From RGDT01 sp964630925 (lineage in GTDB: Bacteria > Planctomycetota > Planctomycetia > Gemmatales > Gemmataceae), in assembly GCA_964630925.1 (NCBI GenBank), contig CAZVZK010000157.1, positions 1-23,642 of the forward strand: a stretch of DNA of 23,642 nt, read 5' to 3'. A program made the translations under genes and the position numbers. This document shows, in pieces, positions 14,845 through 22,763 of this stretch. Within the stretch, counting starts at the first letter, position 1. Each line of letters begins with the position of its first letter. The notes beneath the pieces are model-generated. The model was not told where the DNA came from. It did not search any database and saw nothing but the letters and a program-made list of their open reading frames with translations.

Positions 14845-16938
14845 TCACGTCGCCCGCACCACCACCACCGTCACGTTGTCCGTCGCCCCCTCGATCAGCG
14901 TCAGGTTCACCAGCCGCCGCGCCGCCATCTCCGCCGACGCCGCCTCCGACTGGAGCATCTGCGCCAGATCCTTGTTTGTCACGTGGTTCGTCAGCCCGTC
15001 CGAGCACACCACCACCCAGTCGCCCGGCGACATCTTGCCCGCGTACACCCCCGGCTCCACGTCCGGCTGCCCGCCGATGGCCTGCTGCAATTCGTTCCGC
15101 CGCGGATGCTTCTCGGCCTCCTCCGGCGACAGCGACCCCAGCTCCACCAGACGGTTCACCAGCGTCTGGTCGCGCGTCAACTGCACCAGCCGCCCCTCGT
15201 GCAGGTGGTACGTCCGCGAATCGCCGACGTGCCCCACCACCACGTTCCGCCCGTCGATGTACACCGCCTCCGCCGTGCAGCCCATGCCGCGCCGCCTCGA
15301 ACCCGGCGCCCGCGACGCCGTGAACACCGCCCTGTTCGCGTCCTTCAGCGCCTGCCGCAGCGCCGACTTCACCGCCTCCACCTCGATCCCCGGCCCCGCG
15401 TGCCCCGTCGCCGGGCTGCCCGCCAGCGGATCGCCGGGGAACGGCGACACCCCCGTCGCCACCCCGAACGGGTGCATCCGCGACAGGTTCTCGCGGAGGG
15501 TCTTGATGGTCAGGGCCGCCGCGATCTCCCCCGCCTCGTAGCCGCCCATGCCGTCGCAGAGCAGGACCAGGGCGGCCTCGCCCAGGTCGTCCTGCCGCGA
15601 CTCGACGGCGTGCATCAGGGCGAACGCATCCTCGTTCCCCGTCCGCACGATGCCCGTCGAGGTCCACGCGGCGATCTCCAGCCGCACGTCGTCGGCGGTC
15701 CGCCGCAGCGACTCCAGCGTCCGGATCAGCTCCAGCCCGCCCGTGGGGTCTTCCTTCCCGGCCTCGTCGGTCGGGAAGCGGAATTCGGGCTCCTTGCGGA
15801 ACGTCTTCATCAACAGACGCGCGAACGCCGGGTGGGCGTCGGGGAAGCGCGGGATGAAGTCCTTCGGCCTGCCCGGCTTGTCGAAGTCCGTCCGCTCGTT
15901 CAGCTCCCGGCCGACGTGCAGAGAGTACAGCATCGCCCCGAAGCTGTAGAGGTCGGCCCGCGCGTCCGCCACCCCGCTCACCGACGTCAGCTCCGGCGCC
16001 GAGTACAGCGTCCCACGCACCGGGGCGTCCATCGGCAGCGGCAGCGGCAGCAGCTCCGAGAGGCTGTTCAGCCGCACCTGCCCCGCGTCGTCGATCACCA
16101 CCATGTCGGGCCGCAGCCCCTCCAGCATGGCGTTGCACTGGTGCAGCCGGTGCAGCAGCTCCGCCACCTGCACCAGGTAGCCGTACTTCTCCCTGGCCCC
16201 TGTGTCGGGGTCGTCCCAGCCGTCCCAGAGCAGCCGCCCCTGCGGCACGTCCTCGATCAGGTACTCGTGCGTCTCGTCGCTGAAGTGGTCCAGCTGAATG
16301 GGCAGCGCCGGGCTGTCCAGCGCCGACAGCAGCCGCCGCTCCCACCCGATGGTCGGCCACTGCGGCTGCCCCGTGATCACCTGCGTCTGCGGGAACACAG
16401 GCTCCTCGTCGAAGCTCGGCATGAAGTCATCCGACGGCGGCGTCGGCGACGGCCGCTCCGCCGCCGCGGCAGGCGTCACCGACGGCAGCGCCTGCCGGAT
16501 GACCACCACCGGCGACGGCGGATTCGTGCCGTGGTCGATGGCCTTGAACCGCTCGACGCCCCAGCGCTCGGAGACACGCTCCTGCAGCTCGTAGCGGTCC
16601 TGCACGCGCCCCGCCGGCGCCGCCGCGGACGGCGCCGCGTGGCCGGCCAGGTCGGCGGGCGAGAAGTGATACCCGCAGTCGGAGCAGTACGGCTGCCCCG
16701 TCGGGTTGCTCGTGCGGCACACCGGGCACACGACCTCCGCCGCCGGCTCAGGGCCGTCGTGCGTGGTCGGGCCCGGGGGTGTGACCGGCATCGCCACCGG
16801 CAGGGCCATGGGGATGTCGCCGTCGACCATGTCGGTGACCGGCAGGGCCATCGGCGGGCCGTCGGGCGGCGGCACGTCCCACGACGGCATCAGCTCGTCG
16901 TCGCGGGCGGGGGGGTCGTGCGGGTTGGTGCTGGACAT
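14845..16938 (-). CDS. Zinc ribbon / pseudokinase / PP2C phosphatase fusion
   Basis: The 697-residue protein starts with a Pro-rich tail, then a zinc ribbon (CPVC at 71-74 and CSDC at 85-88). Residues about 116-410 follow the protein-kinase fold: APE-like (SAPEL, 313-317) and DLYSFGAMLY (329-338) are kept. The catalytic residues are not: the VAIK lysine position reads VVIRQ (145-149), HRD reads LRPD (275-278), and DFG is replaced in VRLNSLSE (288-295). It is therefore a pseudokinase. Residues 419-697 are a complete PP2C domain with metal ligands in GNEDAF (434-439), LLCDGMGGYEAGE (459-471), GHVGDSRTY (569-577), CSDG (645-648) and TDN (686-688), so it should be an active Ser/Thr phosphatase. 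I chose ATG 16938; a longer frame to 17175 merely reads through the kinase gene's zinc ribbons in the wrong frame. The gene follows the kinase gene by 80 bases and probably opposes it. Confidence 0.92.
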   Translation of the reverse strand: MSSTNPHDPPARDDELMPSWDVPPPDGPPMALPVTDMVDGDIPMALPVAMPVTPPGPTTHDGPEPAAEVVCPVCRTSNPTGQPYCSDCGYHFSPADLAGHAAPSAAAPAGRVQDRYELQERVSERWGVERFKAIDHGTNPPSPVVVIRQALPSVTPAAAAERPSPTPPSDDFMPSFDEEPVFPQTQVITGQPQWPTIGWERRLLSALDSPALPIQLDHFSDETHEYLIEDVPQGRLLWDGWDDPDTGAREKYGYLVQVAELLHRLHQCNAMLEGLRPDMVVIDDAGQVRLNSLSELLPLPLPMDAPVRGTLYSAPELTSVSGVADARADLYSFGAMLYSLHVGRELNERTDFDKPGRPKDFIPRFPDAHPAFARLLMKTFRKEPEFRFPTDEAGKEDPTGGLELIRTLESLRRTADDVRLEIAAWTSTGIVRTGNEDAFALMHAVESRQDDLGEAALVLLCDGMGGYEAGEIAAALTIKTLRENLSRMHPFGVATGVSPFPGDPLAGSPATGHAGPGIEVEAVKSALRQALKDANRAVFTASRAPGSRRRGMGCTAEAVYIDGRNVVVGHVGDSRTYHLHEGRLVQLTRDQTLVNRLVELGSLSPEEAEKHPRRNELQQAIGGQPDVEPGVYAGKMSPGDWVVVCSDGLTNHVTNKDLAQMLQSEAASAEMAARRLVNLTLIEGATDNVTVVVVRAT

Positions 16939-17018
16939 GGTCGCTGGTCCCAGGGGAGGGCGGGCTCCGGCCGCGCCACCGTTGAATGAGGTTTCCGCCG
17001 CCGATCTTTCAGGCCGCC

Positions 17019-18452
17019 TCAACGCATCCGGTTGCCGCAGTGGATGCAGTAGCGGCTGCCCATGCGGTTCGTCTGCCCGCAGTGGTGGCACGGCGGCGTC
17101 GGGTCGGTCAGCGACTCCGCGCAGCGCACGCAGTACGGCTCGCGCACCTTGTTCGTCGCGTTGCACTTCGGGCACGCCACCTCGCGCGTCACCTGCCGCC
17201 GCTCCAGGTCACGCTTGATCTCCGCCGCCGAGTGGTACCGGTCGTTCACGTCCTCCGACAGGTTGATCCGTATCAGCTCCCACAGCCAGCGCTGCGCCTG
17301 CGGCACCGCCCCGTTCTCCGCCAGCTTCCCCTCGATCTCCCGCGCCGTGTAGAACCCCTCCGGGGCACGCCCCGTGATCAACTGGTACATCGTCCCCGCC
17401 AGCGAGAAAAGATCACTCGCCGGCACCGGCTTGCCGACGATCTGCTCCGGCGGCGCGTAACCCTCCGTATAGACGCGCGTCTTCGCCTTCATCTGCTCCT
17501 TGGCCGTCTTCCCCAGGTCGCGGGCCGTCCCGAAGTCGATCATCTTGATCGACCGCTGGTCCTCCAGCAGCATGATGTTCTCCGGCTTCATGTCGCGGTG
17601 CACGACCGGCGGCGTCGCCGCGTGCATCGTCTGCAACACGTCGCACATGGCCTTCGACCACTCCAGCACCAGGTCGAACGGGAACGGCGCGTTGTTGTTC
17701 GCCTCCTGGATCTTCTGTAAATCCTTGCCCGGCACGAAGTCCATGATCAGGTGGGCCGTCTTGTCCTGCTCGATCAGGTCGTGCAGCCTCGGCACGATGC
17801 CCACGTCCTTGAGCGACCGCAGGATCTCCGCCTCGCGCCGGAAGAAGTTCAGCCGGATGGCGAACTCCGCCGGGTCGGCGCAGATCATGTCCTTGATGGC
17901 CACCTCGCGCCCGCCACCCTTGGTGTCCTCGGCGAGGTAGACCGCCCCGAAGCCGCCCATCGCCAGGAGCCGCTTGATCTTGTACCGCCCGTGCAGCACC
18001 GTCCCCGGCGCCGTCGGCAGCGGCGTGCTGCACCGCGTGCAGTACCGCAAGTTGGGCGGGTTGGCGGCGTTGCACGCCGTGTTCGGGCAGATGTTCGGCG
18101 CCTCCTCCGAGTCGCTCGACGTGTCTGCCTGGAGGAGGAACCCGCAATCCATGCACGACACGGCCCCTTCGAGCAGCTTCGCCCCGCACGAGGGGCAGCT
18201 CGTCGGCGCCGCGGGCGTGGCGGCGGGCTTCGGCGGGGTCGGCGCGGCGGCGGGCTTCGGCGGCGCAGGCGCCGCCGGCTTGGGCGCGGGGGCCGGGGTA
18301 GGCGGCTTCGGCGGCGGCGCGGGCGCGGCCGCCTGGGGGCCTGGCGCGATGAAGGCGTTCTTGCACATCGGGCAGCGGAACTGCTTGCCGGCCGCGCCGT
18401 CGGCCATCTGCATCTGCTGCTTGCAGTGCGGGCATGTCGTCACGTAGGGCAT
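17019..18452 (-). CDS. Ser/Thr protein kinase with zinc ribbons at both ends
   Basis: The 477-residue protein begins with an MJ0042-like zinc finger (CPHC 7-10, CPMC 27-30), a Pro/Ala/Lys linker (about 37-84) and two more ribbons (CPSCG 86-90 with CMDCG 100-104; CPNTAC 122-127 with CTRC 138-141). The kinase domain spans about 153-420: GGFGAV (166-171), catalytic Lys187 in VAIKD, HRDMKPEN (285-292), DFG at 306-308 and a PPEQ version of the APE motif (334-337), so it should be active. Paired ribbons close the protein (CPKC 427-430, CVRC 441-444, CHHC 455-458, CIHC 469-472). There is no transmembrane helix, so it is cytosolic or tethered through partners. I chose ATG 18452, at the start of the zinc finger; an upstream in-frame GTG or TTG-type extension only translates the heptamer repeat. 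It sits between the TM-FHA gene and the PP2C gene. Confidence 0.94.
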   Translation of the reverse strand: MPYVTTCPHCKQQMQMADGAAGKQFRCPMCKNAFIAPGPQAAAPAPPPKPPTPAPAPKPAAPAPPKPAAAPTPPKPAATPAAPTSCPSCGAKLLEGAVSCMDCGFLLQADTSSDSEEAPNICPNTACNAANPPNLRYCTRCSTPLPTAPGTVLHGRYKIKRLLAMGGFGAVYLAEDTKGGGREVAIKDMICADPAEFAIRLNFFRREAEILRSLKDVGIVPRLHDLIEQDKTAHLIMDFVPGKDLQKIQEANNNAPFPFDLVLEWSKAMCDVLQTMHAATPPVVHRDMKPENIMLLEDQRSIKMIDFGTARDLGKTAKEQMKAKTRVYTEGYAPPEQIVGKPVPASDLFSLAGTMYQLITGRAPEGFYTAREIEGKLAENGAVPQAQRWLWELIRINLSEDVNDRYHSAAEIKRDLERRQVTREVACPKCNATNKVREPYCVRCAESLTDPTPPCHHCGQTNRMGSRYCIHCGNRMR

Positions 18453-18475
18453 GGCCGGCTCTCTTCCTGGTCTTT

Positions 18476-18507
18476 CAATCTGCAATCTGCAATCTGCAAT
18501 CTGCAAT
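18476..18507. repeat. Heptamer tandem repeat upstream of the kinase gene
   Basis: CAATCTG is repeated four times without error (18476-18503) and followed by a partial CAAT. On the transcribed strand it reads CAGATTG. It fills most of the 57-base gap between the TM-FHA stop and the kinase start and ends about 24 bases before the kinase ATG. Its AT-rich composition stands out from the very GC-rich surroundings. Because it is simple, copy number probably varies between strains; it could alter spacing or mRNA structure before the kinase. Confidence 0.85.
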
Positions 18508-18509
18508 AC

Positions 18510-19391
18510 TCATTGACGTTTCTGGCGCTCGCCGAAGCGCAGCACGCTCTTGCCGATCACGATCTCGTCGCCCGCGTTGAGCGGCACCGGCCTGTCGCCC
18601 ACCGCCGCCCCGTTGAGCAGCGTCCGCCCGTCCTGCGCGGCGTGGGCCAGCAGATACCGGTTGTTCTTGAGGAGGATGCGGGCGTGCATCCTCTCTATGG
18701 TATTGTCGCCGAAAAGCCCCAGGTCGCAAGTCTCCGCACGCCCGATCGTCGTCTCCTCCTTGGTGAGCATCAATTCCCGCCCCGCCCGGAACCCCTCCTC
18801 CACCTTGAGCCACGCCTCCTTGAGCATCACCTGCGCCAGCCCGATCGCCAGCCCGATGGCACCCCCGAGCAGCACCAGCCCGATGGCCAGGCCGCTCCGC
18901 GGCAGGTAGGGGTTGTTGACAGCCAGCCACCCGAACGGCAGCCCGCCGACCAGCCCGCCGGCCACCCCGCCGATCACCCCGTTGATGATCTTCCGCACCG
19001 CCGACCCGGTGTCGGCCACCGCCAGGTCGTAGACCCCCACCGACGCCCCGATAAATGCCCCCGCCAGCATCCACCCCGCCGCGAACAGCATCGGCTCGAA
19101 CCGGTACAGCGCCGTCCCCGCCAAAGCCCCGGCCGCCCCTGCGATCACCCCGATGACGCCGCACGCGGCCATACGCACGACGCGCTGCATGCCCTTGTCG
19201 TTCAGGATCGCCTCCACCAGCCCCACCGCCGCCGCCACGAACGCCCCGAGCAGCCCGCCGATCACCCCCGCCGCGAGATACGGGTCCACGTTCTTGCCCG
19301 TCGCGCCAGACAGCGCGGCCAGGCCCCAGGCCAGGAACGCCGCCCAGCCCGCCGCCACGCCGCAGTAATAAATGAACATCCCGAACGACAT
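18510..19391 (-). CDS. Multi-pass membrane protein with C-terminal FHA domain
   Basis: The 293-residue protein has about six hydrophobic, Gly/Ala-rich segments (roughly 8-28, 38-60, 75-95, 100-122, 136-158 and 168-190). A helix (190-206) then leads to an FHA domain at about 207-286, which should face the cytosol. FHA domains bind phosphothreonine peptides. Visible FHA signatures are TIGRAET (215-221), the His of the SxxH turn (RMHARI, 234-239) and LLNGAAVGD (258-266). The Ser of the SxxH turn appears replaced by Glu233, which may weaken or change phosphopeptide binding. The start at 19391 is supported by AGGGG six bases upstream, overlapping the stop of the preceding gene eight bases away; a longer frame to 19895 reads through that gene out of frame. 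It lies just before the kinase gene and may hold the kinase or its targets at the membrane. Confidence 0.88.
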   Translation of the reverse strand: MSFGMFIYYCGVAAGWAAFLAWGLAALSGATGKNVDPYLAAGVIGGLLGAFVAAAVGLVEAILNDKGMQRVVRMAACGVIGVIAGAAGALAGTALYRFEPMLFAAGWMLAGAFIGASVGVYDLAVADTGSAVRKIINGVIGGVAGGLVGGLPFGWLAVNNPYLPRSGLAIGLVLLGGAIGLAIGLAQVMLKEAWLKVEEGFRAGRELMLTKEETTIGRAETCDLGLFGDNTIERMHARILLKNNRYLLAHAAQDGRTLLNGAAVGDRPVPLNAGDEIVIGKSVLRFGERQKRQ

Positions 19392-19399
19392 GCCGGCCC

Positions 19400-22069
19400 C
19401 TACCCGAAGATGCTGCCCGCCTTCACCACGACGCGCAGCGTGCGTGACCGCGACTTGTTGCTGTCCGCGTGGATGTCCTGCCGGCCCTCCTTGACCGCCT
19501 TCACCTTCCAGAACACCTGGGCGCGGTCCGCGTCCTCCTCGACCACGCGCTCCAGGCCCTCGGCCGCCTCCAGCCCCGCCGGCAGGTCCAGCGTCACCTT
19601 CTGCCCCTTCTTCGCCCTGTACACGTACCCCGTCACCACGAACTCGCCCCCCGGCAGCACCGCCGCCGGCCCCGTCAGCGCCAGGTCGTCGTTGACCTCC
19701 AGCGTCCCCAGCCCGTAGGTGAACGCGAAGTGCGCCGTCCCACGGTTCGCCTCCACCAACACCTCCGGCCAGTAGATCGCCACGCACGAGTCGCCGCGCA
19801 TGTCCTCCAGCGGCCAGTCCCAGCCGGCACGCTCGCCGGGGAACTTGCTCACCACGACACGCGACGGCTCCGTCATCTTCAGGTCGTCGGACCACTGGAT
19901 GCCACGCAGCCCCAGCCGCGCCACCGTCCCCGGGTCCTTGGCGTCGTTGGGGTTCTCGATCACCTCCAGGTACGGCGGCACGTCACGCCCCTGGAGGTCG
20001 GCCTGCCCCTGCACCAGCTTCGACTGGCCCGGCACGAGGAACGGCACCCCGTCGTTGTCGCCGATGAACGTGTCGAGCATGATCCGCAACGCCACCTTCT
20101 GCGGCACCGTCCCGTAGTTCGTCACCCGGTAGTAGATGAGGACGGTGTCGAGCAGGCCGTTCTGCCCCGGCACGACCTGCGTGTACTGCGTGACGTCCAC
20201 CTCCTCGTTGGCGAAGCGGAAGGTCGATTGCCGCCCGTGGTACGGCCCCGGCAGCGCCTTGCCCTCGCCGCCGGGCGCCCACCGCCGCCCCGCCGCCAGC
20301 TCGCCGAAGAGGTATTCGTGCCCGGCCACCTTGACCCGCGTGTTGTTCGTCTCCCCCGTGTCGCGCGCCGTCAGCTTCTTCCACCCGCTCGGGTTGTCCG
20401 GCGCCGCCATGTCCAGACGCACCACGCCGAACCGCTGGTCCCGCGCGTAGCGGATGCCGACACGCGGCCTCCTGTCCGCCAGCAGATCCGGGTTGTAGCG
20501 CGGCCCGATGATCGACGGCAGGTCGGAACGCACCAGCATCGGCACGAGCCGGTCATACGCGACGACCGCCCCGACCGCCAGCAGCAGGAACACCGCCGGC
20601 AGCGCGTGGGCCACCCAGTTGCCCGCCGGCTGCCGCTTCCCCCTGGGCTTCGGCGGCGGTGGCGTGTCGTCGAGCGTGATCTGGTGCTTCGAGTCGGGGG
20701 TGAGGCGAGCGGCGGGGCGTAAGCCCGCCGGGTCTTCGCGCGGCACCGGCGGCGGAGGGGGGACAGGGGGTCTGGGGGACGTCTCGCCCCCCAGCTCGAA
20801 GGGGGGTCTGGGGGACGTCTCGCCCCCCAGCTCGAAAGGCACCGAGGGCACGAAGTCGAACGCCGCCCGGCTCACCTCGACGGTGACGGGGACGTGCCAG
20901 CGGGCCGTCCCGTTGGAGACCACCGTCAGCTCGCCGCGCAGCACCTGGCCCGGCGCGTTCGGCACCGACGGGATGGAGACGGGCACGGTGACGGCCGGCC
21001 CGTTGAACTTCGGCCGCCCCACCTCCAGCCACGGCACGCTGCTCGTGACGTGGGCGAAGACGGGCCGCTTGTCCTGCGTGCTGACCTCCAGCGTCAGCGT
21101 GTGCGTCGTGCCGGCGCCCGCGCTCAGGCTGAACTCCTGGCGGTTGATCTCGACCTTCGGCGGCTTCGTCAGGCCCAGCGCCTCGAAGAACTGTTGGATG
21201 GCGGCGAGGCCGCTGGCCGCCGGCACCTTCACCGGGTACACCCACCCATTCTCGGCGTACCAGCGTTCGACCTCGCCGGTCTCGAACAGCGGCGCGACCT
21301 CCTTGGGCTGGTGCTTGGCGCGCGAGGCGACCTCGCGCGGGGTGGACGCCCCCGCCAGCGCCCCCGTGGCGAACGGCTTGACCGGCTTCTCCGCCCGGAA
21401 CACCACCACGGCGGCGCCGCCGTTGGAGTCGATGTTGATGCGGCCCTCGACCGGCTTGCCGGCGCGCACCAGGTCGGGCCGCACCGTGACGGCCACCCTG
21501 CCCTCGTCGGTGAAGTGGAAGTGCTTCTCGTTGCCGCCGGGCGCGTCGCCGAGCGTCAGCCACAGGGCGTCGCTCGTCACCGTGCCGTAGAGCAGGCGCA
21601 TGCCCTGGTTCTCCAGCTCCAGGGTGATGACACGCGGCTTGGGGTCGTCGAGGACGCCGAGGTTCACCTCCAGCGGGTCGGCCTTGAGGCGCGGCTCGGC
21701 GAGGACGGAGGAGGGGAGCTTGGCGAGGAGCTGGTCGAGCCCGCGTTCGGGGTCGGGGAAGCGGCTGGCCTCCTTGGCGACGAGGGCGAGGTCGATGCGG
21801 CCCAGCCCGCCGAAGAAGCTCTCCAGGTAGCCGTCGGTCAGCAGCGAGCAGGCGGCCTTCCAGTCCTCCTGGCAGGCCAGGGCCAGCTCGTCGAAGCTGC
21901 GGCAGCTACGGCCCGAGGGGAAGACGAAGGGGGAGCTGAAGGGCCTGGCCCCGACGGCGACGGGGCCGCCCTGGCGGGCGCCGCCGAGGGCGCAGCCGTC
22001 GAAGTGACAGTACGACGCCTCCGGGGGCGCCGGGCGGGAGCATTTCGAGCAGACCTGTCGGTCGGACAT
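19400..22069 (-). CDS. Zinc-ribbon, beta-repeat, single-TM receptor-like protein
   Basis: The 889-residue product is not a family I can name. An N-terminal zinc ribbon (Cys7, 10, 21, 26) precedes a helical stretch (about 58-125) and two related beta-sandwich-like repeats (131-226, with DPLEVNLGVL and GMRLLYGTV; and 305-400, with INRQEFSLSAG and PWLEVG). A Pro-rich linker follows with a doubled FELGGETSPRPP (412-435). One transmembrane helix spans about 485-508, preceded by KPRGKR, which favours an inside N-terminus. The remaining 380 residues would be outside the cytoplasm and look beta-rich, with aromatic strands such as FAFTYGLGTLEVNDD. The layout fits a sensor: cytosolic interaction half, external binding half. 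The start is ATG 22069, at the zinc ribbon; a frame extending to 22207 has no support. It runs into the TM-FHA gene with an eight-base gap, so both are surely co-translated and may form one membrane complex. Confidence 0.82.
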   Translation of the reverse strand: MSDRQVCSKCSRPAPPEASYCHFDGCALGGARQGGPVAVGARPFSSPFVFPSGRSCRSFDELALACQEDWKAACSLLTDGYLESFFGGLGRIDLALVAKEASRFPDPERGLDQLLAKLPSSVLAEPRLKADPLEVNLGVLDDPKPRVITLELENQGMRLLYGTVTSDALWLTLGDAPGGNEKHFHFTDEGRVAVTVRPDLVRAGKPVEGRINIDSNGGAAVVVFRAEKPVKPFATGALAGASTPREVASRAKHQPKEVAPLFETGEVERWYAENGWVYPVKVPAASGLAAIQQFFEALGLTKPPKVEINRQEFSLSAGAGTTHTLTLEVSTQDKRPVFAHVTSSVPWLEVGRPKFNGPAVTVPVSIPSVPNAPGQVLRGELTVVSNGTARWHVPVTVEVSRAAFDFVPSVPFELGGETSPRPPFELGGETSPRPPVPPPPPVPREDPAGLRPAARLTPDSKHQITLDDTPPPPKPRGKRQPAGNWVAHALPAVFLLLAVGAVVAYDRLVPMLVRSDLPSIIGPRYNPDLLADRRPRVGIRYARDQRFGVVRLDMAAPDNPSGWKKLTARDTGETNNTRVKVAGHEYLFGELAAGRRWAPGGEGKALPGPYHGRQSTFRFANEEVDVTQYTQVVPGQNGLLDTVLIYYRVTNYGTVPQKVALRIMLDTFIGDNDGVPFLVPGQSKLVQGQADLQGRDVPPYLEVIENPNDAKDPGTVARLGLRGIQWSDDLKMTEPSRVVVSKFPGERAGWDWPLEDMRGDSCVAIYWPEVLVEANRGTAHFAFTYGLGTLEVNDDLALTGPAAVLPGGEFVVTGYVYRAKKGQKVTLDLPAGLEAAEGLERVVEEDADRAQVFWKVKAVKEGRQDIHADSNKSRSRTLRVVVKAGSIFG
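20765..20836 (-). repeat. 36-bp in-frame tandem duplication
   Basis: Two 36-base copies (20765-20800 and 20801-20836) differ at only about one position. They encode FELGGETSPRPP twice in the Pro-rich linker before the transmembrane helix of the receptor-like protein. The near identity indicates a recent duplication; each copy preserves the frame. The unit contains its own inverted repeat (GGGGG...CCCCCC), which may have promoted slippage. Confidence 0.85.
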
Positions 22070-22169
22070 GACACCCACCCATCCCGCGCCGCAGTCGTGG
22101 CGGCCCTCAACGTTTGCTGTAGCGGGACGAGAGATGCGCAGCCAGTGGCCGCTCACCCTGCCCACACCG

Positions 22170-22763
22170 TCAACGCCCGGCGGCCTGTCCCACGTGCCCG
22201 GCGGCACCGATGGCGCTCAGCGTCGCGTAGTCGAACTCCTTGAACCTGATCCGCACCTCCAACCCGCCGGTGAACAGGATCGAGTGAGTGAACTCGGCAC
22301 CGCCCCGCTGGGCCACGTCCGCCTCATCGTGAAGCCATTCCAGCGGAGCAAGCCCTGCCTCCCGCAGACGCGGGTGGTGGCTGATCTCGTCGATCGCCGC
22401 CAGCCGGTAATGCAGGACGAGGAACTCCCTCGGTGGCGTGTCAAGGTGGAGGACGAATCCGAAGGACGCCTCCGCGCCGGCCCCGCCCGCCCGCCCGCCC
22501 TCGCCCTCCCCCCAGGAGACGGGCGCGAGCCACGGGCGCGAGTCGGACGCCGGCCACGGCATCGCCGGCCCGAGGACCCGCGCATCGTGGAGGTAGAACC
22601 GCTCCTGCATCTCGGCGAACCGTGGCGGGAGCCGACCCAGGATCGCGCCGAGGTGGGCCGCGTACCTGTCCGCGTTCCGTTCCAGCTCGCGCCGCGCGGC
22701 CTTCGCCGCCTTGCGGTCGTCGGAGCCGAAGCGGGCGAGCAGATCCGGTGTGTAGTATTTCAT
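22170..22763 (-). CDS. Uncharacterised protein, ATGA-coupled to the upstream small gene
   Basis: The 197-residue protein is not firmly recognised. It starts MKYYTPDLLARFGSDDRKAA, has a helical first third, a conserved-looking FYLHDARVL (56-64), a Gly-rich insert (about 84-96) and a beta-rich second half with FVLHLDTPPREFLVLHYRL (103-121) and HSILFTGGLEVRIRFKEFDY (160-179). No signal peptide or membrane helix is seen, so it is probably cytosolic. The layout recalls DUF4085-like proteins, but I would not assign the family. Its ATG overlaps the TGA of the upstream gene (ATGA at 22760-22763), so translation is coupled and the two products likely work together. It is followed by a 100-base gap before the receptor-like gene, in which I see nothing notable. 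Confidence 0.72.
   Translation of the reverse strand: MKYYTPDLLARFGSDDRKAAKAARRELERNADRYAAHLGAILGRLPPRFAEMQERFYLHDARVLGPAMPWPASDSRPWLAPVSWGEGEGGRAGGAGAEASFGFVLHLDTPPREFLVLHYRLAAIDEISHHPRLREAGLAPLEWLHDEADVAQRGGAEFTHSILFTGGLEVRIRFKEFDYATLSAIGAAGHVGQAAGR

Noticed and set aside
16939..17175. N-terminal extension of the PP2C fusion
   Set aside because: The extra 79 residues are the kinase gene's last zinc ribbons read in another frame; the Pro-rich start at 16938 fits the real protein.
18476..18507. Heptamer array as a CRISPR
   Set aside because: The units are seven bases and directly abut with no spacers, so this is a simple tandem repeat.
19392..19895. N-terminal extension of the TM-FHA protein
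   Set aside because: It is the receptor-like gene read out of frame, Gly/Arg-rich and without hydrophobic segments.
22070..22207. N-terminal extension of the receptor-like protein
   Set aside because: It overlaps the preceding gene's end and lacks a ribosome-binding site; the zinc ribbon begins right after ATG 22069.
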